From Actinomycetes bacterium (GTDB taxonomy: Bacteria; Actinomycetota; Actinomycetes; S36-B12; GCA-2699445): a stretch of DNA of 12,588 nucleotides. Made by a program: the position numbers and the translations under genes. Each line of letters opens with the position of its first letter. Within the stretch, counting starts at the first letter, position 1. Of this stretch, positions 6,892 to 12,363 are shown piece by piece. The notes below the pieces were generated by a model, which saw only the letters and a list, made by a program, of their open reading frames with translations, made no database searches and was not told where the DNA came from. Where the stretch lies: positions 1 through 12,588 of the forward strand of contig JAHZKU010000123.1 of assembly GCA_022600255.1 (NCBI GenBank). Reading direction: 5' to 3'.

Positions 6892-7766
6892 CCCAGCCTG
6901 CTCCCACATCCACCAAAGCGGAGCGGTTGCGGGCGATCCGACGGCTCGCCAATCGCAGCTTTCGTGATCAGGTAGGGCGGTTCCTGATCGAGGGACCACA
7001 GGTTGTCGGCGAGGCTATCCGCCATCGTCCGAATGCGGTCTCGGAGGTCTTGCTCAGCGACAACGCGACCGAACCTGCGGCCGCCACAGCCGCGGCGGCC
7101 CGCGACGCAGGCTGCACCGTAACGGTTGTCCCCGAGGAAGTCCTGGTCTCGGTGACAGAGACCGTGACTCCGCAGGGGATTGCTTGCATTTGCACATACG
7201 TGGACGTTCCGTTGGATCAGGTATTCCCGGCTCGACCGCCCGCAGCCTCAGAGCCGTCCGATCAAGCTGCGGGGGCCGCCCACCAGCGTGGGTCGGTCGT
7301 GCCGCGATTGACCGTTTTGTTGGACCAGGTTCGTGACCCCGGCAATGCGGGGACAATCTTGCGCACGGCCGCTGCGGCTGGGGCTGATGCCGTGCTGTTC
7401 GGTAAGAACTCCGTGGACCCATACAACGGGAAATGTGTTCGTTCGAGTGCCGGAGCAATCTTCCAGACAACAATCTGCAGAGACATTCCCAGCCAAACCG
7501 CCATTGAACAGGCCCGGGCGTGCCACGTCCGGACCCTCGCAACGGATTTGCGCGCCGACCACCTACTCGGGAGCGCCGAGACGACCGCTCTGCTCGGCGA
7601 CTCCAGCCTATGGATATTCGGCAACGAAGCCCATGGCTTGGACCCGGAATTGGCCGCGTTGGCCGACACCTGTGTTCGTATTCCGATTTTTGGCCCAACG
7701 GAGAGTCTGAATTTGGCCGCCGCAGCGGCCGTCAGCCTCTACGCAAGCGCCTTTGCTCAACACTGA
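6888..7766 (+). CDS. TrmH/SpoU-family RNA 2'-O-ribose methyltransferase
   Basis: 292 residues from GTG 6888, overlapping the rplT stop by four bases. A small substrate-binding (L30e-like) domain covers about 10-105 ('FLIEGPQVVGEAI', 32-44; 'PQGIACIC', 95-102). The SPOUT catalytic domain follows from about 140 with all three knot motifs: motif 1 'LLDQVRDPGNAGTILRTA' (144-161), with the Asn and Arg used in catalysis; motif 2 'LWIFGNEAHGLD' (241-252); motif 3 'IPIFGPTESLNLAAAAAV' (265-282). It uses SAM to methylate a ribose 2'-OH in rRNA or tRNA; the target nucleotide is unknown. The equivalent M. tuberculosis gene beside rplT is labelled tsnR, from memory. A Pro/Ala-rich stretch (about 113-138) separates the two domains and is longer than I would expect. 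Confidence 0.93.
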   Translation: MTQPAPTSTKAERLRAIRRLANRSFRDQVGRFLIEGPQVVGEAIRHRPNAVSEVLLSDNATEPAAATAAAARDAGCTVTVVPEEVLVSVTETVTPQGIACICTYVDVPLDQVFPARPPAASEPSDQAAGAAHQRGSVVPRLTVLLDQVRDPGNAGTILRTAAAAGADAVLFGKNSVDPYNGKCVRSSAGAIFQTTICRDIPSQTAIEQARACHVRTLATDLRADHLLGSAETTALLGDSSLWIFGNEAHGLDPELAALADTCVRIPIFGPTESLNLAAAAAVSLYASAFAQH

Positions 7767-7811
7767 AGCGCAGCCCCGCCAACGCGACACCAACAAGATG
7801 CTGGTGGATTT

Positions 7812-7840
7812 CCGGCGGGCGCGCTGCACCCGCAGGCCGG
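7812..7840 (+). terminator. Hairpin 1 after the IF3 operon
   Basis: CCGGC (7812-7816) can pair with GCCGG (7836-7840); an alternative inner stem GCGGG (7815-7819)/CCCGC (7829-7833) is also possible. It lies 46 bp after the methyltransferase stop. There is no T-tract, so it is a candidate terminator only. Confidence 0.3.
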
Positions 7841-7864
7841 AGGGGTTATTGGCAGCCGAAAGGC

Positions 7865-7880
7865 CCGGCGAGATAGCCGG
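7865..7880 (+). terminator. Hairpin 2 after the IF3 operon
   Basis: CCGGC GAGATA GCCGG forms a 5-bp stem with the same arms as hairpin 1, 24 bp downstream of it. It may form part of a tandem terminator for the IF3 operon. It lies upstream of the predicted DUF1801 start site, so it would not be in that mRNA. Confidence 0.3.
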
Positions 7881-7892
7881 TCGTACGAGGCG

Positions 7893-7898
7893 TAGAGT
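7893..7898 (+). promoter_or_regulatory. -10 box TAGAGT for the DUF1801 gene
   Basis: TAGAGT ends 8 bases before ATG 7907, placing the transcription start at or within about two bases of the ATG. GAGG (7902-7905) is too close to the ATG to act as a Shine-Dalgarno sequence, consistent with a leaderless transcript. Confidence 0.45.
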
Positions 7899-7906
7899 GC
7901 TGAGGC

Positions 7907-8308
7907 ATGGCTGAGAACAAGACCCAACGCACCGACGCCAGTGTTCCCGACTTCCTAGCGGCGGTGCAGAACCCCCGTCGGCAAGCGGACGCCTACGCAG
8001 TAGCTGAACTGATGCGTGAGGTTACCAAGGAAGACCCAGCCATGTGGGGGCCTGCCATCGTTGGCTACGGCGAAACGCACCTCAGGTACGCGTCCGGGCG
8101 TGAGTTGGATTGGTTCAAGATCGGTTTCTCTCCCCGGAGTCAAGCCTTGACGATCTATTTGATGGATGGGACCGAGGCTCATCCAGGCGCGTTGGCGCGC
8201 TTGGGCAAGCACACGACCGGTCGGGCTTGCCTCTACATCAAGAACCTCGCCGATGTCGATGTTGCCGTGCTGCGCGAAATCATGACGGAATCGGTATCGC
8301 AGTCCTAA
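7907..8308 (+). CDS. DUF1801 (YdhG-like) domain protein
   Basis: A 133-residue soluble protein. The segment 'EDPAMWGPAIVGYGETHLRYASGRELDWFKIGFSPRSQALTIYLM' (about 42-86) is the DUF1801 core, with the 'MWG..IVG(Y/F)G' and 'GFSPR...LTIYL' motifs as I know them, followed by 'LGKHTTGRACLYIKNLADVD' (98-117). Function of the family is unknown; small DUF1801 proteins are common as stand-alone genes in actinobacteria. It is a separate transcription unit from the upstream methyltransferase (140 bp gap with two hairpins) and converges with the downstream minus-strand gene. Confidence 0.85.
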   Translation: MAENKTQRTDASVPDFLAAVQNPRRQADAYAVAELMREVTKEDPAMWGPAIVGYGETHLRYASGRELDWFKIGFSPRSQALTIYLMDGTEAHPGALARLGKHTTGRACLYIKNLADVDVAVLREIMTESVSQS

Positions 8309-8319
8309 CGGGGTGATCG

Positions 8320-8343
8320 CCGGCGACGTGGGTCGTTGCCCGG
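8320..8343. terminator. Hairpin between convergent DUF1801 and methyltransferase genes
   Basis: GGCGAC (8322-8327) pairs with GTTGCC (8335-8340), one G-U pair, around a 7-base loop; CC/GG outer pairs extend it past a bulged C (8341). It fills most of the 43-bp gap between convergent stops, so it may end both transcripts. There is no T-tract. Confidence 0.35.
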
Positions 8344-8351
8344 GCGGACGG

Positions 8352-9089
8352 TTATTGCGGCTTAACGAAGAACAACGTCACGCCGGGGGTGCCATGATCA
8401 GTGGCCTCGGTGTGCACTTGCGTGATCCCTTGCTCGTGCAGGATCCGGAACAGGGCGTTGAGATCGTATTCGGTCATCAGCATGGTCGGTTGGTCTGCGC
8501 CGCGAAAAGCGAGGCGACCAGGCCCGGATTGTCGGATTCGGGCATTCCACCGGCTCACCGCCCCGCGTCGGCGTTTCTCATAGGTGAAATGGAGTGCACC
8601 CACCCCGTTCGGGCGCAACCGGTGGAGTAGCGCGGTGAGATTGGCCTCACCGCGTGCCTGGGACATGTGTTGGAACACGATAAACGAGTGGACGAAGTCG
8701 TAGGTGTTGGAGGGCAGCGTGGCGCAGTCTCCTGTCTGAACCAATGTCACATTGTCCAACGACCGCGTTTGGGCCTGTTTCCTAGCCTCGGCGAGCATGG
8801 CGGCGGAAACGTCAACACCGGTGGCTTGCTCACTAAGCTCGGCTAGCGGAAACAGCAGGCGACCAACGCCGCAGCCAAAGTCCAAGCTATGGCGGGGGGA
8901 GAAGTCAGGTCGAACCTGTTTTCGCACCGTGGCAAAAACGGTCTCCATGTATTCGACGCCGGTCTGCCAGAACTGCGCAAGGCTGGCTGAGGTCATCTGG
9001 TCAGCGTGAAACCGGTCCTGCGTGACGACACTGAAGTACGGGTCGTTAGCACCGAACCACTCCCAGTCTTGGTCGGTCCTGTTCGGCAT
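8352..9089 (-). CDS. Class I SAM-dependent methyltransferase
   Basis: 245 residues. The N-terminus 'WFGANDPYFSVVTQDRFHAD' and 'FWQTGVEYMETVF' is the cap seen in small-molecule methyltransferases of this group. The Rossmann core has motif I 'SLDFGCGVGRLLFPLA' (68-83) for SAM binding, 'ATGVDVSAAML' (89-99) with the acidic Asp 93, 'GDCATLP' (120-126), and motif IV-like 'YDFVHSFIVFQHM' (130-142). The C-terminal part (about 165-245) is variable. The substrate is unknown. A good Shine-Dalgarno sequence AGGAGA (9097-9102 on the minus strand) sits 7 bases before the ATG, and TAAACT (9121-9126, minus) is a plausible -10 box. It stands alone, with no biosynthetic partner nearby. Confidence 0.88.
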   Translation of the reverse strand: MPNRTDQDWEWFGANDPYFSVVTQDRFHADQMTSASLAQFWQTGVEYMETVFATVRKQVRPDFSPRHSLDFGCGVGRLLFPLAELSEQATGVDVSAAMLAEARKQAQTRSLDNVTLVQTGDCATLPSNTYDFVHSFIVFQHMSQARGEANLTALLHRLRPNGVGALHFTYEKRRRGAVSRWNARIRQSGPGRLAFRGADQPTMLMTEYDLNALFRILHEQGITQVHTEATDHGTPGVTLFFVKPQ

Positions 9090-9120
9090 CGCGCGCTCTC
9101 CTAATGGTGGGGTCGTGGCG

Positions 9121-9126
9121 AGTTTA
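9121..9126 (-). promoter_or_regulatory. Candidate -10 box TAAACT for the methyltransferase gene
   Basis: On the minus strand TAAACT fits TANNNT and predicts a leader of roughly 24 nt that contains the AGGAGA ribosome-binding site. No good -35 was seen. Confidence 0.35.
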
Positions 9127-9170
9127 TCGGGGCCCTGAGGACCCGCCGTCTGCCCCTGGCTGCCGACGAA

Positions 9171-9250
9171 GGGTCATTTTGACAACTCGGAACTTACTCT
9201 GATGGTGCTCAACAATTTCTGCGGCCTCGTGACCTACTTTGACAGTTGGG
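9171..9250. mobile_element. Possible remnant of an IS21-type insertion sequence end
   Basis: GGGTCATTTTGACAACTCGG (9171-9190) and GACCTACTTTGACAGTTGGG (9231-9250) are spaced exactly 60 bp and share TTTGACA. IS21-family right ends typically carry several spaced copies of a GGGTC-A-TTTT-GACA-like repeat. No istA or istB sequence remains. The attribution rests on pattern memory. Confidence 0.3.
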
Positions 9251-9435
9251 GAACCCAGCCTGGGTAGGCGCGCTGCGCTGCCTAGTTCGACGGGTGACGG
9301 AGAACCTCGTCACACTGGTTTCCAGACAGTTCGTTTTCCGCCAGGGGTTTCTCGTCAGCGGCCCATGCGAAGCACAGTCCAGCTTGCTTCTCCCGCTGAG
9401 CCTGGCGAGGAAACGGGCCTTCTGCACCAAGTACA

Positions 9436-9449
9436 CGCGGTCGACCGCG
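9436..9449. repeat. 14-bp perfect palindrome
   Basis: CGCGGTCGACCGCG is a perfect inverted repeat with no spacer, about 90 bp upstream of the Gly-rich protein start. It could be a protein-binding site or chance in G+C-rich DNA. Confidence 0.35.
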
Positions 9450-9529
9450 GCGGCGGGGTGACAAGTCGCGAAGCTAGTCAAAGAGCGTCAGCGCGCATCA
9501 ACACCGTATTTGGGGTAGGTGTGGTTGGT

Positions 9530-10056
9530 ATGACGGGTGTGTTTGGTTCCGGTGTGCGGAGGCCTTCGGTGGCGGGGGCTGTTCTTGGGCTGGCGGTAGC
9601 GATGTCGGTGGCTGTGGCGGTTCGTTCTCCCGAGGCTCGTGCGGACGAGGACTTATTCGACTACACGGGCCCTGAGGTCTCGTGGAGTGTCCCAGATGGG
9701 GTGACCAGCAATGATGCGGTCGCGGGGGACGGCGGCGGCGAAGGCGGCAACGGCGGCACCGGTGGCCTCTTCGGCGGTGGCGCCAGTGGCACCACCGGAC
9801 CAAGCGGGACCATCTCCCAGCCAGCTATCTACGGCTGGCGATTCTTGGACTGGTTGTTCGCCCCGCGTTCGGCACCGCAATCTTGATTGTGATCGGACTG
9901 TTCCTTCGGATCACGTTTCGTGTCACGCCAACTGGGCGCGAGTTGATCTGGGGTGTGACACCTCTTTGGCTAGATTCGGACATGAGTTTTACAACTGTGC
10001 TCAAACGCTCGTTTTCGGACAGGTCGGTAGCTCACCCCAGCTCCACCAGCGGATAG
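9530..10056 (+). pseudogene. Gly-rich secreted/membrane protein gene with probable frameshift near 9861-9864
   Basis: The intact frame from ATG 9530 runs to 9886 (118 residues); GTG 9521 is an alternative start. It has a signal peptide: 'VRR' (9-11), hydrophobic 14-31, and a signal-peptidase site A-R-A after residue 38. Residues 39-66 are acidic, then a Gly-Gly-X repeat segment follows (GGEGGNGGTGG). The frame ends soon after 'FLDWLFAPRSAPQS'. In the frame one base earlier, the downstream sequence reads 'AFGTAILIVIGLFLRITF' (a convincing membrane helix), a basic segment 'RVTPTGRELIWG', and stops at 10056. Reading an extra C in the C4 run (9861-9864) joins the two into one ~175-residue protein: signal peptide, Gly-rich extracellular region, membrane helix, short basic tail. 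This may be a true mutation, a sequencing error or a slippery site. I recognise no family. Confidence 0.5.
9734..9769 (+). repeat. Four tandem 9-bp GGNGGNNNN units (PGRS-like coding repeat)
   Basis: GGCGGCGAA, GGCGGCAAC, GGCGGCACC and GGTGGCCTC follow one another in frame, encoding GGE-GGN-GGT-GGL. This resembles the Gly-Gly-X repeats of mycobacterial PE_PGRS proteins, but no PE domain is present. Confidence 0.7.
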
Positions 10057-10485
10057 CTAGCAGCAACAGAATGCGACCCGATAGCGCCGACAGGCGCACG
10101 GGCTCCCGTCTCACTCGTGGCATGACCATGTGCCTCAAGGGACAGGTGTCTCACCAGGCACGGCAGGGCGTCTTGGAGCGAGTGGGGGTCTATCGGCTAG
10201 CAACCCCGACAATCGGGACCACGACTTCTCGAAATAGGATTCGGGCCCAGCCTGCGAAGTGTGGAAGTAGCTCGCCTTATGCACTGTCAGAGTAGGTCTG
10301 TCCCCTCGGTCCGATTGTCAGTTCTCCTCTTTGTCGGCATGGCCGCCGCACCGAGTCGCAGTGGTCGGCGTTGGAGGTCAAAATTCCCAAAAAATACGCT
10401 GGCATTTGGGGTAGTCCGGTTTGTTTGGGGCGCCCGCGGGCAGACACTAGTGAGATCTGATGAATGGGGGAGGTGGGGAACGAGC
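10057..10485 (+). other. 429-bp gap before the SRPBCC-like gene
   Basis: No recognisable coding sequence. Small perfect hairpins lie at 10145-10155 (GGTG TCT CACC) and 10205-10217 (CCCGA CAA TCGGG), and a 10-bp palindrome GCCCGCGGGC at 10432-10441. Two candidate -10 boxes point to the downstream gene: TAGGAT (10235-10240) and TACGCT (10395-10400). The downstream reading frame stays open back to GTG 10261, but the extra residues are Ser/Arg-rich and unlike a normal N-terminus. Confidence 0.4.
10371..10400 (+). promoter_or_regulatory. Candidate promoter of the SRPBCC-like gene
   Basis: TTGGAG (10371-10376), an 18-base spacer, then TACGCT (10395-10400), giving a leader of about 80 nt before ATG 10486. 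Confidence 0.3.
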
Positions 10486-11160
10486 ATGGCACGACGGGTT
10501 GAGGTGCGCAAAGTCGCCGCCCCGCTGGACAAGGTCTGGGCTGGATTGGTGCTGTTCCAAGACCACGATCGTCCGATCAAAGATGCCGTGGGTAATCCTG
10601 GGGCCGTGGGTTCTTTGGTGGTGCAAGGGATCGGCACTGGGGACGCTGAAGTGGTGAACAGCGTGATGGAAGCTGGCTCCTGCCACTTCCTGCGCTACAA
10701 ATGTAAGTTCCGCGGGCCGCGTAGCTTGATGCACCGGCTGGCTTTTATCGACAACCGCGTCGAGGTTGACTACGAGATTAAGGCCTCCGCCTCCAGCGAA
10801 GCCACGTACATTCGTGCTGTCACCGATTATCAGGCACCCCTGTGGCCCACGGGGATATCGTTGGCCTTTGCACTGGTTGCATTGGTTGGGCTCAATGCCG
10901 TTGCTGCCTCACAATCATGGATCTGGGCCATACTGGTCGGGTTTTGGGTGCTCGTCGGCATCGCGATGCAGTACTTGCCACGCGAGTTTGCCTATCGTGC
11001 GGTCACCAAGCCTGTGCTGGACCGACTTGAGGAGCAAGCGCGCAGCCATTCCTTCCAGTCGCGTATCGCTTGGCGCCCAGCGAACGGAGACATGAGCTTT
11101 ACCGAGGTCTTGGATTTGCGGCCCCTACGCAGCAAGACTCGCGCGGGACGCGCACGCTGA
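10486..11160 (+). CDS. SRPBCC-like protein with two C-terminal membrane helices
   Basis: 224 residues from ATG 10486, chosen because GGGGAGG (10467-10473) and GGGGA (10475-10479) precede it and the protein then starts 'MARRVEVRKVAAPLDKVWAGL', the normal opening of a START/polyketide-cyclase-like fold. An earlier in-frame GTG (10261) would add 75 residues of poor quality. Residues 1-118 contain alternating beta-like stretches ('GSLVVQGIGTGDAEVVNSV', 'RVEVDYEIKA', 'YIRAVTDYQA') consistent with SRPBCC. Two hydrophobic segments (about 122-142 and 144-164) form a membrane hairpin; a basic, partly amphipathic tail follows. The N-terminal domain would be cytosolic and may bind a lipid or other hydrophobic ligand; this is inference and the fold call is tentative. 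It lies immediately upstream of the pheST promoter. Confidence 0.7.
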   Translation: MARRVEVRKVAAPLDKVWAGLVLFQDHDRPIKDAVGNPGAVGSLVVQGIGTGDAEVVNSVMEAGSCHFLRYKCKFRGPRSLMHRLAFIDNRVEVDYEIKASASSEATYIRAVTDYQAPLWPTGISLAFALVALVGLNAVAASQSWIWAILVGFWVLVGIAMQYLPREFAYRAVTKPVLDRLEEQARSHSFQSRIAWRPANGDMSFTEVLDLRPLRSKTRAGRAR

Positions 11161-11185
11161 GGCACGCACTACAATAGGGCGTGCC
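11161..11185. promoter_or_regulatory. Perfect 7-bp inverted repeat bracketing the pheST -10 box
   Basis: GGCACGC (11161-11167) and GCGTGCC (11179-11185) flank an 11-base spacer containing TACAAT. The repeat begins directly after the upstream stop codon. It could be a repressor operator over the promoter, or a terminator-like hairpin for the SRPBCC-like gene (no T-tract follows). Confidence 0.5.
11170..11175 (+). promoter_or_regulatory. -10 box TACAAT of the pheST operon
   Basis: TACAAT is a near-consensus sigma70 -10 hexamer. It predicts a start near 11182 and a leader of about 70 nt, which holds the ribosome-binding site GAGGGG (11243-11248). No good -35 is visible at 16-18 bp spacing. No T-box or Phe-rich leader peptide is visible in this short leader. 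Confidence 0.55.
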
Positions 11186-11253
11186 GCGTCCCCGACCAAG
11201 CAGTCTTGCCGGGTGTCACTGGCCCAAACCGATCGACAGCAAGAGGGGTGCCC

Positions 11254-12363
11254 ATGCCTGCGTCCAGCGGCAGTTTTGACCCGGTCGCGCCGGAATCGTT
11301 GTCCGAGGAGTCCGTCGCGGCGGCCGTCGCGGCCGCGCTGGCAGCAATTACCGCTGCTGCGGATCTCCCGGCCCTTAAACAGGTGCGCCTCGACCACGCT
11401 GGCGACCGTAGCCCGTTGGCACTGGCCAACCGCGAGATCGGTTCTCTGCCGCCGTCGGCCAAGGCCGATGCCGGCAAACGAATCGGCAAGGCACGGGGTC
11501 AGGTTCGTGCCGCTATGGAGCAACGCCAACTGGTACTGGAACAAGAGCGCGACGAGCAAGTCCTGCGCCAGGAGGCGGTTGACGTCACGATGGAGTACCA
11601 CCCGTTTGGTCGCGGTGGCCGGCATCCGCTAACAACCATCCAAGAACGGATGGCCGACATCTTCGTCGCCATGGGTTATGACGTTGTGGACGGCCCAGAG
11701 GTCGAGTCCGAGTGGCACAACTTTGACGCACTGAACCTTGGTCCGGATCACCCGGCGCGATCGATGCAAGACACGTTTTTCGTCGAGTCGGCGGATAGCG
11801 GTCTGGTGCTGCGAACACACACGTCGCCGGTCCAGATTCGGACAATGCTCGATCGTCCCCCACCGATCTATATGGTGGCTCCCGGCCGGGTGTTTCGTAC
11901 CGACGAGCTGGACGCCACCCACACCCCAGTCTTCTCCCAGATCGAGGGCTTGGCGGTCGATCGGAACATCACGATGGCCGATCTAAAGGGAACACTGGAC
12001 CACTTTGCTGAGGCTCTATTCGGAGCGGGCTTGGTGACGCGGCTGCGCCCCTCGTATTTCCCATTTACCGAACCCAGCGCCGAACTGGATTTGCAGTGTT
12101 TCGTGTGTCGCGGGGCATCCACGCAAGACGGCGGTGCCCCATGCCGCACGTGCAGTAGCGAGGGTTGGATTGAATGGGGCGGCTGCGGCATGGTGAACCC
12201 CCGGGTGCTGACAGCCTGCGGGATCGACCCGCAGGAGTATTCCGGCTTCGCCTTCGGAATGGGGCTGGAGCGCACCCTGATGTTCCGGCACGGCATCACG
12301 GATATGCGCGACATGGTCGAAGGCGATGTTCGATTCACTCGCCCGTTTGGCCTGGAGGTCTAG
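11254..12363 (+). CDS. pheS: Phenylalanine-tRNA ligase alpha subunit
   Basis: 369 residues from ATG 11254, with GAGGGG 5 bases upstream; an in-frame start at 11206 would add 16 non-conserved residues. The N-terminal coiled coil (about 15-108) that touches tRNA-Phe is present. Class II synthetase motifs: motif 1 around 'HPLTTIQERMADIFVAMGYD' (124-143), motif 2 'APGRVFRTDELDATHTPVFSQ' region (209-229) with the catalytic Arg, and motif 3 'FAFGMGLERTLMFRHGI' (332-348). Two CxxC pairs (C282/C285 and C297/C300) just before 'GCGMVNP' suggest a small metal-binding loop seen in some bacterial PheS but absent in M. tuberculosis as I recall it. With PheT it forms the alpha2-beta2 enzyme charging tRNA-Phe. 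The stop codon directly abuts the pheT ATG. Confidence 0.97.
   Translation: MPASSGSFDPVAPESLSEESVAAAVAAALAAITAAADLPALKQVRLDHAGDRSPLALANREIGSLPPSAKADAGKRIGKARGQVRAAMEQRQLVLEQERDEQVLRQEAVDVTMEYHPFGRGGRHPLTTIQERMADIFVAMGYDVVDGPEVESEWHNFDALNLGPDHPARSMQDTFFVESADSGLVLRTHTSPVQIRTMLDRPPPIYMVAPGRVFRTDELDATHTPVFSQIEGLAVDRNITMADLKGTLDHFAEALFGAGLVTRLRPSYFPFTEPSAELDLQCFVCRGASTQDGGAPCRTCSSEGWIEWGGCGMVNPRVLTACGIDPQEYSGFAFGMGLERTLMFRHGITDMRDMVEGDVRFTRPFGLEV

Larger units (their letters stand above)
9090..9529. other. 440-bp gap with no credible gene
   Basis: Between the minus-strand methyltransferase and the Gly-rich protein gene. It holds the methyltransferase promoter, two direct repeats with a TTTGACA core (9171-9190 and 9231-9250), an imperfect hairpin at 9264-9283 (TAGGC/GCCTA ends), and a 14-bp palindrome at 9436-9449. 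Open frames exist on both strands (for example minus 9481-9209, 90 codons), but I recognise no domain in them and their composition is Arg/Ser/Thr-rich as in chance ORFs. Confidence 0.5.

Noticed and set aside
9209..9481. Minus-strand 90-codon frame in the 9090-9529 gap
   Set aside because: It overlaps the TTTGACA repeats and has an Arg/Thr/Ser-rich composition; I could not match it to a transposase or any domain. Kept only as a note within the gap description.
9982..10056. A 24-codon ORF with TAGATT (9971-9976) placed for leaderless initiation
   Set aside because: The same frame continues upstream as the membrane helix of the likely frameshifted gene, which explains the open frame better than an independent small peptide gene. 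A real small ORF is not excluded.
10160..10235. Resemblance to a SAM-IV riboswitch core (GAGTG, then GCTAGCAACCCC)
   Set aside because: The paired elements and order do not fit, and the downstream gene is not related to methionine or SAM.
9711..10295. Plus-strand 194-codon frame across the Gly-rich gene and the following gap
   Set aside because: In its first part it reads the Gly-rich repeats in the wrong phase, and it lacks motifs; the other two phases contain the signal peptide and membrane helix.
10261..10485. N-terminal extension of the SRPBCC-like protein from GTG 10261
   Set aside because: The extra 75 residues look non-coding (Ser/Arg-rich) and good ribosome-binding sequences sit directly before ATG 10486.
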